The notes under the pieces: generated by a model | The model's database searches: none | What the model was told of the DNA's origin: nothing | What the model saw: only the letters and a program-made list of their open reading frames with translations | Made by a program: the position numbers and the translations under genes | Origin: Gymnorhina tibicen | Lineage: Eukaryota; Chordata; Aves; Passeriformes; Artamidae | Length of the DNA: 64,000 nt | Direction of reading: 5' to 3' | Assembly: GCA_013399875.1 (NCBI GenBank) | Contig: VXAZ01006315.1 | Coordinates: forward strand, 234,184 to 298,183 | Part shown: positions 45,312 through 57,916 of the stretch, in pieces | Numbering within the stretch: the stretch's first letter is position 1 | Layout: each line of letters starts with the position of its first letter

Positions 45312-45426
45312 GCAACTCTAAGCTCCAGTACTCCTGGGTGTCTGTCAGCTACTGGACCTCCAGTTCTTGGTCTGCCATATGCAAAAGATTCTGGGTGTTC
45401 AACTAAGCCCTGTTACTTTTATCTAG
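45312..45426 (+). other. weak candidate exon, 115 nt
   Basis: The acceptor TATTGTTTCCTCTCAG ends at 45311 and the donor TCTAG|GTGAGG starts at 45427. The frame from the first base is open for 38 codons (ATLSSSTPGCLS... to KPCYFYL) and leaves one base. The peptide is serine/cysteine-rich and unrecognised. Confidence 0.13.
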
Positions 45427-46326
45427 GTGAGGAAGAAGTTACTCATTCACAATGGTGAATGTTGTAGTAGTATTCACCATCAGTGATGTTCTCAAAGATT
45501 TACAGCTGTGGAGTTATGTAAAGCTGTGCCCAGACCTAATTTCCATGCCAGTGTCTTGTTCTTTTCCTCTACTCATCTGTTGCCCTATAGGAATTATTTT
45601 TAAAGTACAGAGGCCAGATTTGCAATCAAGTATATCCTGTGGTTGTATTACTGTATAATAACTTACAGTAAGAATCCATTAGAAATGCACCTATTAAAAT
45701 GGCACAGGAAGCATCCCAAGTACTTATCCATTTCCAAATTTTCCTCAGTTTCCCTTGTTTCACTCCTTTAAAATTTGAAAGCTTTTAAAGCACAGAATGA
45801 GAGCAGAGCATATTCCCTGGATACTTCAGGATGTTGGCGTCTGAAGTAAAGGCTTTTTGAGACAGCTGCTGTTCCTTCTGCTGCCCCTCTTGCCAATGCC
45901 AGCCTGTTTACCTTATCTGCCTTTTTTTTACCTGTAGGAGTCTTGGAGAACTCTTCATAGCTGGGGAGTTAAGAAGCAGAGCCAAAGAAACACCTGAATA
46001 TTTTCTGCAATTGACACATGGGTGACAAACACATAGAGAAGTTCTCCACATGCAACTTAGGGGTGTAACTCAGTTCAGGCTGCAGTGTGCTCTGTAGCAG
46101 ACTTTGCAAAGTCTTCTCTATTGCACTGAATCATAATTAGTTTTGAGATAATGAGTCAACAGAGCACTTCAAAATAGAGATATGCTTTATTCTCAAATCC
46201 ATCTGTGTTCAACAAACAAACTGGATATCTACTTGACTTTAAAAATGCTTATATAATTTTCTGAATCAATCCTTTACAAGCAGTTTGATTTTACCTTGTG
46301 CTGCTTCTCTTCCTACTCCATTGTAG

Positions 46327-46447
46327 CTGTGATCCTGGCATCTCAACAGCAGGAAAGTTGTATGCCCTAGGAATACAAACAATAGAATTTGAGATAAAAG
46401 ACATACTGAAGAGAAATTCTAAGTCATGGTTTCCTTTTATTAGTTAA
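46327..46447 (+). other. weak candidate terminal exon
   Basis: A strong acceptor (CTGCTTCTCTTCCTACTCCATTGTAG) ends at 46326. In the frame after one base, 39 codons are open (CDPGISTAGKLYALG... to NSKSWFPFIS) to TAA at 46445-46447. The peptide has a normal soluble-protein composition. No AATAAA lies close behind, which argues against a true last exon. Confidence 0.13.
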
Positions 46448-49200
46448 ATTAGATCTACAGTGGCAATATCACCCTGCAGATACACATAGTCAGACACAGA
46501 TACACAGACAGATATTCAGAGAAAGGCATTCATGCTCTTTTTACTTAGCAGGCCACATAGTGATTTTTTACTTTACAGGAATTTGCACAGACTTTCTAGA
46601 CATGACATGATGAGAGCATGCTGTCTCTTGCCTAAGCAGTTTCAATTGATTTTATTATCAAAAAGTAATATTGAAATAACAACTGCTGTAAAAGACAATA
46701 TGCCTCTTATTCTGACATAATAAGTGCTGACAGAAAGAGCATGAAAACGTATTTTCTGTAAGATGTCTCAAAATCTCTGACAGCTGCATATAGTGTAGGC
46801 CTGTAATTTTCAAAGGGGAGCAAGTACAGAGGTACTCAAATTCTGTGAAGTGTGGTCTTCATTCATTAGGCACCTTAGAAGCTTAGACTTACTGTTCCAT
46901 TCTAAGCTGCAAGAAATATCCTCTGCTGTAGACATCCTAACCAGGCGTGCAAGGAACAATGTTGCCCGCTGCAGGAGTACTCCAAACTATAGTGCAGAAA
47001 ATATAGAATGACAAGCACTTGATAGCCTTGTTAATAAAGTTTGTTAAATCCATGCTGGTTTTCTCAGACAAAACAATCAATAGTTTAATTGAAATAAACT
47101 TCATGGTGAGCGGTGCCATGAAGAGCAAGATACCATTTGCAGGTGGTTCTAAGGGCACTACCAAATGGAAGGAAAGGCATCCAAGACTACTTCTACTTCT
47201 TAGGGAGGACCATCACTATTTATTTTAGCAGCAATGGTCAGAAGAAGGAAGAAAGTAAAGGAGGATAAGATTTTGTCTCTCGATATCGCCACTGGTATAT
47301 TATCAATTCTCTGAAATTATATTCTCCATTTTTATAATATTTGAAGGAAAAAACAAGCAAACTCTCAGTACCTCAAGCTAGTGGAGCATCCTGAACATTG
47401 GGAATATAAAAATGTGCTCCCAGCAAAGAAATCCCTAACAACTTACAAGATTAATTCTGCCTGATTGTGATAATAGTCTTCAAGAATATTGCAAAGTGTG
47501 GTACCAAACACTGCTGTATGGCTCCAATATGAAAGTAGTAAAGGCAGATGTGGAAGACAGGGAACTAACATTTATTAATTGTTTTTGTCACAGTTAAGGA
47601 TACAGCTGAATAGCACAAAAATGTTCTTAATAAAAATGTTCTCAAGCATATCCATTTATTGAGCAAAGTGGTTCCTACTAATCAGATTGCATATTTTGTC
47701 TCAAGAGGCAAAGCAGAAGAGTTATCAGAGAGTGGCAGCACAAAAATTGTAAGAAAAATGAATAGACAAGTTACAGATATGTAACAACATTCTGGAGGTG
47801 TCTGTAAGACAGGCTGAAATAGGTAGCAATTAAAAACAGGCTTCAGGAGATATCATGACAGACAAAAGAAGATAACTCAGGAGAATTCTAGGTGTAAGGA
47901 CACAGAAGCATTGAAAGAGCTCATGGGAATGTAACTGGAGACAGGCATGTAACAGCGAGTATAGAACTCCCAAGCTGGTCTCATGCTAAGTGTGATATAA
48001 ACATGGTAAGGCAAAAAAGCACCAAGAGGACCATGCAGGGTTTTCAGGATTTGGTGAAACAAATGAGGCAAGAGGAAAATGCATATGATGTGGGAGTATT
48101 TTATGAGAGGTACAACACATGGAGACAAGATCAGCTGTTAGTGTGATAGCAAGAATGCAGTTATGGACAGAGGGAGAGAGCGAGAGATTTTTTAGTGACT
48201 TTCTTAGTATAGATATGTTAAAGATAGCTGAGCTGTTTGAGGAAGATAAGTTTAAAAGAGATTTAAAAGGCAGTTTAAGCTCTCATCAAGAAAAAAGAAC
48301 AAAGTGTGGGGAATTTTAGAACAGAATAATTGTAACCAGAGAGATGATGGAAAGGATTTTGTGGGATGGTGGGATAAGCTAACTTAAAAACTATTCAAAC
48401 TGACTTGGGTGGACTGCAAATAGTTTTTCTTTAGCATAATAAACAGAATAAGTGTCATAAAACTTCCTGCTCATTGTAAGTTCCCATTTGTGACATTGTA
48501 TATACCTTTCCCTTACACAGAAGAGAACAGCTAAATAGAAATGTGGTTCCTGGAAAAAGGAGTGGGAGTACACAGAAAGAGTGACTTTGTTGTGTCTTCC
48601 TAAGATGTCCTGGGAGTCATGGCACAACTGTAAAATTCTCTGGAGGAACAGAAATTAAATGATCTTCAGTAGCACCTCTGATGTGACTAGTAATTTTGGT
48701 GCTTGCAGAAGAAAGAAAATAAGATACAAAGGATAATTGGACACCTCAAGGAAGTAGAAAGAAAAATGGGACTTAAGACAAAGAAAGATAAAGCCAACTC
48801 TGATAAGAAAATTTTAGACAAGCTTCTCTAGCAGCTGATAACTGTAGATACCAGAACACTGGTAGCTAAAGTACTCAGAGCATTGACAATCAGAATGTCA
48901 GTGAGAATACTGACATTAATACCAATCTGAGGAGGTAAATATATTAGGAACATGTTACTTTATTTTTAAATCAGAAGACCAGAGTTTATAATATACCAGA
49001 CAATTTTAATGCATCTTGTTTTACTGAAAGTGACACTTGGTCATTTACTAAAAAGACAAATAAATGAAATAACTTCAGAAATAAAATACTGCTCAAGGAT
49101 GTGTGGGTAAGAAAATTAATTAGGAATAATGGGGGGGGGAGTCAATAAAGAACATGAATAGTCATTTAATCCTCATAGCTTCAGTGGTCAAAGTGTGTGG
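46448..49200. other. unique sequence; second copy of the ancient repeat word
   Basis: TTAGGCACCTTAGAAGCTT at 46866-46884 pairs with the 16523 copy; a GGTACTCA word also occurs upstream of both. A G9 run lies at 49131-49139. A doubled AAAAATGTTCT lies at about 47617-47643. No gene seen. Confidence 0.4.
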
Positions 49201-49432
49201 TTAAGATGACACAAGGCAGACCAAGAAGCATCTGGGTAAAGCTCTTCCGCTGCTGCTTGGGGCTGGTCAATCAAAAGGAAGCAACATGGAAACACTAAGT
49301 TAAAATTGTGTTCTTAATACGTGTGACTAGCTACACAAAAAATGTGCCCTAGCAGAAGGAGTTTGGGGCAAACTGAGAAGTCATGGGTCATTATGTTCTC
49401 TAAATCCATGAAGGGGGGAAGGCAGCAAGAAT

Positions 49433-49732
49433 GTGGGAATGAAATGGACCACCATCAGAGATTTGTGCCTCGCAGGCGTACCCACATGCCATAGGAGACA
49501 GGCCTGTAACAGACGAGTACATTGTGATTATGGTCCGCCAAACAGTGAGCAACCCCCGATCCTAAGCCATATCACCATTTACATCATTCCCGAGTTTACT
49601 CATCTAGGTCTCAAAATAAACAAAGGAGGAGCCTTACATTTTAAGTGGTTCTACTTCACTTTAAAAAGAAGTTTGAACATATTCCCCGAATCCAAAATGA
49701 TGCAGGGAATGTCCAGCTCCGGGTGCCTCTGA
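49433..49732 (+). other. CpG-enriched 99-codon open stretch
   Basis: Eight CpG dinucleotides fall within about 260 bases (49468-49722), in a region that otherwise has almost none. The + strand is open for about 97 codons from the ATG at 49439 (peptide start MKWTTIRDLCLAG). An A/G-rich tract with six G (about 49411-49420) lies just upstream. I recognise no protein. It could be a young insertion (an LTR-like piece), a small regulatory island, or chance. Confidence 0.15.
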
Positions 49733-51142
49733 GGCAAAAGTGAGCTGTGCTTATCAGGCACACTCTACTGCTTGGCTGGCCACACACTCAGGATTGACAG
49801 TAATAACAAAAATTGAGATGTAGCTCCCTGCTCATTTATTATGTGCTGCAGGAGCTCATCTGCCCAGAATTATCAAGCAGTCTGTGGATTTCAAGCTATT
49901 ATGAAGGAAAAGTCTTTCCCACTTATTTTCTGAGGACTCTAGCTTTTTGCCTAAGTATTTGAAAATGCATCTACTGCTGCCATGAAATACACAGTAATGA
50001 ATAATAATTTTCCTGGTTCTTGCATTTAAAACATTATGCCTGGTGCCAAATGATACCTCATAGCAATATGAGCTCTGAAGTTACATTGCAGTTTTCCTAA
50101 TGCAACCATGCCACATGCCCAAAGTCAGGCAAAATAGGGATTTTTTCACTTCAAGAGCATGAGTAAGTTTTGGATGCTCATGCTTAAGGACGCTTTCCAA
50201 TGGCTGTAAAGTTGGAGTGTATTAACTGTCCTGGTCCACTTAAATGCACCTGATCACTATTAATTGCCAAACTCTTTATTCCATATTATTTCATGGAACC
50301 ACTGAAGAAAGTGGCACCTTTGGGCTTGGAAATCTAGAGAAGTGCATTTCCCTCCTGTAAGTGATTTTATAACAGCATTATTTTTAACTTAGCTTTCTGC
50401 TAAATTTTATCTACAATTGAAAACAGAAATAAAAGATACACTAGAGCCTTCTGGCAAGAATCAGAGGCACAAAGAGAAGATAAATTACTTTAAAAATACC
50501 TTCCAGATTTGAAGACAGAGAGCATCAAATGTTACTATAAAAGCTGAACTGAAGTTGAAGCTAAACCTATATTTTAAGAATAAGAAAACAACTTTGGGTG
50601 AGTCACTGAAGACGCAAAAGCAACCACAAAGTTTGTGCACAGTCTGTACAGCGAGCTTGACATGATTTCCAAAACCTTTAATTTCTGTTGGTTAGGGGAA
50701 CTAAATACATCCTTTAAACAAAATGTTGTGTTTCTGCAAAGTTTAAGCTTTGCAAAAATGAAAACGTTACTGAAGACATTAACTCTTCAGTGCTGTACAA
50801 ATATGGGACGGATGTGTACTACTGAAAAGCTTGCACAGATCACCTTGGAAATGAGTGTCTGAACTATTGACCTGGGCTGCAAAGTATTCTTTGAAGCAAA
50901 GGAATATTTTCCACCACATTTTTTTATAGTTTAGAGCTTCTCTTCTGGTTGTATTTCAAGATACAGTATGATGGAGTAGATATTTTATTTATTTCATAAG
51001 AATTAGATGCCTAGCTTGCATTAGACAACCCTGAGCCCTAGTATGGCCACAGACTGTTTGTTTAGGCTGTTATCATCAATGAATCACTAAAATTCCTCTT
51101 TGTGCAATCTTTGTCACCTACTGAGAACAGCCTTCTCTGCAG
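49733..51142. other. unique sequence; one weak minus-strand exon-like segment
   Basis: At 50500-50543 (minus) a moderate acceptor (GCTTCAACTTCAGTTCAG) and a GGAAG|GTATTT donor bracket 44 bases with one open frame. Otherwise ordinary AT-rich DNA. Confidence 0.35.
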
Positions 51143-51384
51143 GTACTTGTCCAAGTCAATGAATCTACATTAGTGAAGGAAGTTTTCTGGCCTCAGAGTC
51201 CAAGGAGCTTATCCAAAGCGCACTGGATTCAAAGTGAGCTTTTCCATGACAAAGATTTGAACAAAGCCTTTAGTATTAACATGAAATCCTGGACGGGATG
51301 GTTGCTGTTCTTAAAGACATATTTTATCAGTATCAATTTTGCTGTGGTGTCAATGGTGTCAGTGCCTTCTGTGGAAGAAGTCTG
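51143..51384 (+). other. candidate exon, 242 nt, open throughout
   Basis: The acceptor GCCTTCTCTGCAG ends at 51142 (moderate tract) and the donor TCTG|GTGAGA begins at 51385. The frame from the first base is open for 80 codons, leaving two bases; without the donor it would stop at TGA 51386-51388. The peptide begins VLVQVNESTLVKEVFWPQ, has a charged middle (HDKDLNKAF) and a hydrophobic segment near its end (WLLFLKTYFISINFAVV) that could span a membrane. No family recognised. Such length in an AT-rich stretch is notable but not decisive. Confidence 0.2.
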
Positions 51385-51389
51385 GTGAG

Positions 51390-52435
51390 AAAGCCATAAT
51401 TGACATAAAATATTTTCTGAGTTACTCCGCATGAAATGAAGAAATTGTGAAGTAATTGTCATAACAGTCTTCTAAAAAGAATATATTGCATTTAAGTGGG
51501 TTCAGTTTTACATGTGGTATGAGCACAAGTTAGTGAGGATGACATCAGTGAAAAGAAATAAACAGTGTAATGAAAAAATCCGGTGCCCCTAAACATCAGT
51601 AGAAATTCTTATCACATTCTCTCCTATTTGTCTGAGCCATGAGTGTTTTCCTTCTCTTTATGAGGGGAACAAAAATCTTTCACAGATATTACAGGAAAGC
51701 TTCTATAAATTTTTCTGCACAGGTCAGCAAGACAGTGTGAACTGGAAATTATATATTTATTATTATTATTCAGAATATGTATTATATTTTCAATGCCATG
51801 GGTACTTTGAAGTGTAAGTGCAGCTCTTTTTTGTATGGCCTGTAAAGGAACTAGTGACCTAAAGTATTCTACACATTTGGTAGGAAACTGCATATACAAG
51901 GCAGGTATTCCTTAAACAGTGTGGATGACACAGGCAATCAGTATCTTTTTTTACCACTTCTGTGAAAGACAAGTCATTCTGTAGAAAGATTTCAGGTCTC
52001 ATCAAGCAGGAAAAAGACAACAGTAATGCAGTAACTGTAGCACTTTCATAGACTAATGGAACCCTGGGTTCTGGTCCTGCTTAAAGGGCTATTTATGTGA
52101 AATAGTGAGTGCATACACGGCACAGTCCTTGGAGTAGGGATTCAGATCTCCCCTTCTCGTGACAAGTATTCAACTTAACACATTCTAGTAGGAATCTGGA
52201 GAAATCTGTGTTGTTCTTGTTTTGTATTGGCTATCTTTAGGCATCTTTTGCAATGAGAACGTTGACTGAAGGCACTTGCACTCAGTGCTCAGAGAATTAG
52301 TTATGAAAGCCAAATGCTCAAGGGCGAGGCCATGTGTGACTTTGAAGCGCCTAAGAAAGAAGTAGATATTGGAAGCCAGACTTTCCAAAAACTCTTTCAA
52401 AACCTCTTCCAGCCTCAGTTCTGTTTGTCTCTCAG
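51390..52435. other. unique sequence, no gene seen
   Basis: An (ATT)n patch at about 51754-51770. Open frames up to 91 codons, none recognised. Confidence 0.4.
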
Positions 52436-52472
52436 TAGGCACAGGAAAATAGCTCACAGCATCTGGAACAGA
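52436..52472 (+). other. weak candidate exon, 37 nt
   Basis: The acceptor TTCTGTTTGTCTCTCAG ends at 52435 and ACAGA|GTAAGT starts the donor. One frame is open (one base plus RHRKIAHSIWNR). It lies in a 106-codon open run (52314-52634). Too short to identify. Confidence 0.12.
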
Positions 52473-53872
52473 GTAAGTTCCTGTGAACTAATACTCAAAA
52501 TTGTAAACCTACATTCATTTTATGTTACTGCATGTATGACCCTCTTACTTATAAATTCCAGTCTGTTATGGATGAGACTGACAGAAAATTATACAGATAC
52601 TGTTCAGAGTGCAGGAGGAAATATGCCGAAATAGGTCATTATTTGGCCATCGTCTATGTAATGCAGGGGCCAAAAATGTTGAAAACAGATTATTTCTCCC
52701 TGTGTATATTGAAGAAGAAAAGGTTACCCAAGGTTTTCTATGCATTTGGCTCAAGGATGCTGCAATATGAGAACATGTGATTAGTTAGGGAAATCCTATG
52801 TGACTCCTCTACAGCAGCTAACCAAGTAAACAAGAAGTGAGCTGGAACTTTCTGTACAAGGACTTTTACTGGAATCATTCAGAAGCTTTTGAATATACTC
52901 AAGCTTCCTCAGGAGATTCCCTCTGTTGCTGCAGGCATCATCTCTCAAACAAATGAACTTTGAACAGCTCACGATTTTCAGATCAAGGACTTCAGAAAAG
53001 GTTTTTCATCCCCCTAGAAGTTCAAGGTCATGTCATTGTAATTTCTGTGTGAGTTGATAGACTTTTACAAAATATGCTCTAGACTTCCATTTTTTAAAGG
53101 GAATAGCATAAATATCATTTAATAAATCTTTGATCTTAACAATCTTGCTGATAATCTTCATGTATAATATGAATGTCTTTAAAAGGCATTTTTGTGCACA
53201 TCTCCACATGTGGCTTTTCAGACATTCAAGCTGGCACCCGCCTGGGTCACTAAATATAAAATGATTCAAAACTTCTGATCTTTTTCTAAGCCTCCATCTA
53301 TGAAAATGACCAGTGCATTTCTTTACTTGAAATGAAAATCATATGGGATCAGTGAATGCTGAATTCTCAAGTCTATCATGACCAAATTACATCACTCAGG
53401 AGAAGTCAGTGGTAATGTGTTCTTAAAAGATCACAAGCAGAAGACATAAAAATTAGGATTATTACTGGGAAAAGAAAAAGAAAAAGGAAAAAAAAAAGCT
53501 GCCCAAAGCACCTCAGTTCATTCTTACAAATGATTTCTTTCTGTACTGAAATTTCCAGAGGTACATCAAGATCTCAACAGTTTCTGTAACAGAATCTGGA
53601 CATTTAATTACTGTTAAAAATTATTTTAAAATACATTTTCCTTTTCTAGTATAAAAATGGTTGTATTCAGAAGTCGGTGACAAGTCCATTTGGGTGTATT
53701 TGCCCCTCTTTTATTCCCTCTCTGTTTCTTCTTGCTTGGTTTTCTTATGTAAGAGTTTTCACATTATTTCAGAAGTGGGATCTCAACTCAAAACCGTTGG
53801 CTTGTGACTGCAAAAACAAATATCAGCAGTGAGTGCCCATCACTTTTGAAATTCATCTTCTTGTCTTTACAG
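52473..53872. other. unique sequence, no gene seen
   Basis: AT-rich, with an A/G-rich patch at about 53468-53497. No open frame above 82 codons. Confidence 0.4.
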
Positions 53873-53972
53873 TGATTATGCCTGTTTGGCTAAACTCAGT
53901 GACAAAAGCACAACAATATTTCATGCCAGAATTCAGTAATCACTGGATTTGTAAATCTGTGGTGATTGTCCT
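53873..53972 (+). other. weak candidate exon, 100 nt
   Basis: The acceptor TCATCTTCTTGTCTTTACAG ends at 53872 and the donor CCT|GTGAGT follows at 53973. One frame is open across all 100 bases (two bases, 32 codons, two bases; IMPVWLNSVTKAQQYF at its start). A second frame is open for 21 codons and then stops. Unrecognised. Confidence 0.13.
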
Positions 53973-56900
53973 GTGAGTAATCTTCCACCTTTGCAACTTA
54001 ACCACTACAGCCCCATGCTTTCCATTAGTTTCCAATACAGAAATTGCCTGTGAAAATTACTTCTCATACGCTGTCATACGCTGACATTTCTAAATCATTT
54101 GAATGAAGCAGAGCAATACCCCCAAATCTCTTCCAATCAGCTTGTACAAGACTTACTTGTAGATGACACTCTGTACTTAAGTTTTCAGTTCAGTTGCCAG
54201 TTCTTTGGGCTGTAGCAGTAACCATTCAGGATGAAAGCCAAACATGACATTGAGCACCTGCTCAGTTTTCAGGAGTTGTACCTTGTATCTAGGATATTCC
54301 TAAGATTCATGTATCCTGTCATTCCTAGTAGTTTTGTATGAGCCTTACAGGTAATATTTCCTCTCGGGTCCCCCACTTCATCTGAGCAACTAACAAAATG
54401 CAGGCTCTTGTAGATGATTCATATTCAGAGAAGAAGGTAGTGACAGAGTCAGACCTGTTGTGATGTACCCTAGTTTACGTGCAAAGACCCCAGTAATGGT
54501 CTGTATTCCTGAGTACACCAGCCTCTAACAGCTGGATTCTCTTCCACTGCTCCTAAGTCCCTGTTTCTTTCAGCCAGCGCTCACAGGAGCTCTCGTCTAA
54601 CTTCCCATTGCTCATGGCAAGTGCTTCTGCAGTGACATCTCCTATTTCCATGCTACTTTCTCTTCCTGCTCATTTATTTTGTTTGTTAGCTATGCAGACC
54701 TACAAAAATATGTATCAGAAAAGTCCTCCTAGCACAAGTTTGGGGCAGAGAAAATGATTTTTGCTGGTTTTTTACAAAATACCAATCGATTCACACATTC
54801 AAAAAATGTGGTTTCACAAATTTTGGGTTCAGTTCTGTTATTCTGAAGCAGTGGGAAAATGGGTAAATGTCTTAAGGATACTGGAACACCCCAAGACAGT
54901 ACTGTGACTTCACTGAGAAACAAAGAACACAGTCTTTTATATGTCTTTTGCAAACTTGAGAGATCAGTGCCAAAAGATGTACTTTGTAGAGATTCCAAGA
55001 TCCTGTCATCAAAATCATGTTAAGAGGATCACACTCCAAAGAGCATCAGGGAGGTAGAGACTGCTGATGCCTAAGGCAGCTCTACATGTTTTCTCTAGGT
55101 CTGGATCTGCATAACTTCTTTTGCTTTTCACAAGCCATCAGGACCTTGGATTTTGCTGGATGAAGGAGTCATATAAAAACAGTGTAATGGGGATCCTCTT
55201 CTCTTCATAGAATGCCACAGATTCTTCATTATCTAAATAATTTTGGATTATTTTGGATGTTATAGGTTCAGAACTTATTAGGCCTAAGTAGGAGATTTTA
55301 AAGGTCACAAAAACCATAGATTGGAAAAATAAAATGTTGTGGAATATACTCCCTTGGTAGAGTATTTGTTGCCTGTCCTTCTGAGTTTTGTAAAACCAAA
55401 CTGAATACTTTTATAAAAATAAATTGAAAGAATACAGAAAATTTACCATCCAGGAAAAAAAGAAAACTAAGTTTTATAATAGAAATGATAAGTACAATTT
55501 GGATATTGACTGCAATTTGGATATAGATTTATCAGCAATTATTACTAATTTATCAAGATTATTCAGAAGCTGCCAAATGTTGTTTCCCTTTTGACTAAAA
55601 AAAGAATTTTTCATGCATAAAACCCTTTCTCAAGAAGAATCAAAATGTATCGATTTTGAAACTTGCAAATATTATTCAGTGTTGCATTAATTTCAAAAGC
55701 AAAATTGCAAAATCACAAATTATGTGTTCATTACATTTGTTTCCAAGGCAAGAATTAACACACACCCTTTAAACATCATTAATTGGCTTTTAGGACTAAA
55801 ATTATGGGGAAGAAAGAGTCATAGTGGTAGAGTAACAATTTTTCTAGTGATAATGTCACTACAGTCATCCTCTCTGCTCTGCCCATCTTTTTCAGGAAAA
55901 GTTTTGTGAGGGTATAGGTCTTATGGTATAGAGTTTTTTTTCCCACTAAAACTGACAGCAAAGGTTTGCATAGGCCTGATATGCTCCTGAATACATCAAA
56001 GACAAGGGATTTGTGCTCACTTTTCCTGGCCAGATTCGATATTGAACATACATGCTAGTAAATATGGGGCTGGTTTATGTCCCTTAATAAAATTTAACAG
56101 TTACATAGCTTTATCTTTCCAAACTGCTGTAAGCTGCAAATGACTAGCTAAACACAAAGATAACCCTTCCTCTCTAATCTTTAGAGTGCCATGCTTCCCA
56201 TTTGTTTCCAGTACAGAGATTTCCTGCAAAAGTTATTCCTCTGTACAGTGCTGCAATTAGAGGAGAAAATTTAAGGCTTCTCTAGGAGGCTATTTAGTGG
56301 GTTGGTTCTGCAGCTTGTGGTTTATCTCAAAAGGTAAGAGTAGCATCACATCTGGTCAGTGACTGCTGCAGGATGCAATGAGGGCTAGCTCCCTGGAAAT
56401 TTCTATGGCTCTTGGAGCCACAGCCTATAGCCCTTCATAAGAAAGTGCTACAGTAGCTTTTAACCAGCTTCAGAATAATTAAACAAAAGAGCAAAGGAGA
56501 AGGGAAGGGAGAACAAAAAAGAAAAAAAACACCATCTAATCAAAACAAGGAGAGAAATAGAGAGGCAATAGTATTTGCAGAGCTGTAGTAGTTAGCAAAA
56601 CTAACTTTTTTAGTGTTTAAGGTAAGACTGCCCCCAGATTTTCTCTTCTAAAACTGAAATGCTTGTTTCTGGGTCAATCTGAGACAGTGCTGAGCAGCTC
56701 CCTTTGGAAGCAGAGTTATTGCTGTACTTCTTACCAGCTGTGAGAACCCATCCCACAGGCAAACTGGTACAAATTCCCCCCGAAGCCTTTGGTACGCTCC
56801 TTCTTTCTGGAGTCAGAGCCAGTTGCACTACCAGAACAGACTTCACATCCATGTGCAATAACAGCAGCCTGCAGTCTCTCTGGCAACCACTTCTTGCCAA

Positions 56901-56985
56901 AAAAAGCAATGATTTATGCAACCACTGTCATCTGTGGAGCATATAAGCTTATCTCCTAATTCCAGAGCCTCTCTCTGGGGTTGTG
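53973..56985. other. unique sequence, no gene seen
   Basis: A 10-bp doublet TCATACGCTG lies at about 54064-54083 and a CAATTTGGATAT doublet at about 55495-55525. Open frames are short, and the sequence is very AT-rich between 55.2 and 55.8 kb. Confidence 0.45.
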
Positions 56986-56989
56986 GGCA

Positions 56990-57730
56990 CGGAGAGATGC
57001 TTGCTCTGCTATCACTGCAGGACAGTGCTGCTCCGTACTGCCTGCTGGAAACAGAATAACCAACCCTTAATTCCCGAGAGTCACCTTTTCTCACTGCTTC
57101 GGAGCTTTGGTTGGCACATACCCGTGGCTACTGTAATTCCTGCGTGCTCTGGATATGGGGAGGCTAAGGAGAAGCTTTTACCACTTGGACGCCAAAGGAA
57201 AACATGTTAATGGCACAGCTTATGTTAAACTGTCGAAGAAGTGGGAATTTCAGCAAGTCTTTCTGTCCAGGCTTTCTCTTCTGCGGGTGGGAGGAGTCAG
57301 GCTATTCTGAAATAGCTCAACACAAAGGATTGTGTTCCCGTGAAGTCCGGGAAAGTGGTAGGATTGCACAAGAGAGTTGTCAAGGTTGCTGCCTGTAATA
57401 AGGGACAGGGTGAATCATAGTGTGACTGTCACGGCCACATACAAGTTTCTTCCCAACTTTCTGAGAAAGCCTCACTGTGGGAAAAACGCACGGTTTCTGC
57501 ACCCGAACACAATGAAAAAAAAGTCATGCCCTGGAGCAAGGACCAGAAGTTTGCACTTCCCTCTCCCTACCCAGGCACTACTCTTTGCGCAACCACCTTC
57601 ACTCCCGCTTCAGCCCTGTCTGCCTCCACAGCTTCCCTGTTGGTTTTTAAGGGATGTCCATGCTTCAAAATCAGAGTGGACAGTGCCCTCTAGCCTAAGG
57701 AGGCGGCCAGAGCACCCTGCGGGCATGGAA
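56990..57730. promoter_or_regulatory. CpG-enriched patch, possible regulatory region
   Basis: By eye I count 18 CpG dinucleotides in about 740 bases, against only a few per kilobase in the flanks. Overlapping long open runs occur on both strands, the longest on + at 57377-57916 (134 codons from the ATG at 57512; proline-rich, unrecognised). It falls short of a classical CpG island but could be a promoter, an enhancer or a weakly methylated element. No TATA box or clear start site was picked out. Confidence 0.25.
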
Positions 57731-57916
57731 AACAGCCTCTGGAGCACCCCTGCCCATTGCACCCCAGCTCTTCCACTTCCCAATCAAGCCTTTAAAGCCT
57801 GTACATACATTTATGATGGTTGTTTTTCTGTTGTAACTACAGAGAAAGAAATTTCCCTGGTGTTTAAACCCAAGAGAGGGTTTCAGGGCCACAAATGTCA
57901 GTTGAGTGACACTTGA

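Noticed and set aside
49411..49790. Solo LTR starting after a purine tract
   Set aside because: No matching terminal dinucleotides with target-site duplication and no primer-binding site; kept only as an unexplained CpG-rich segment.
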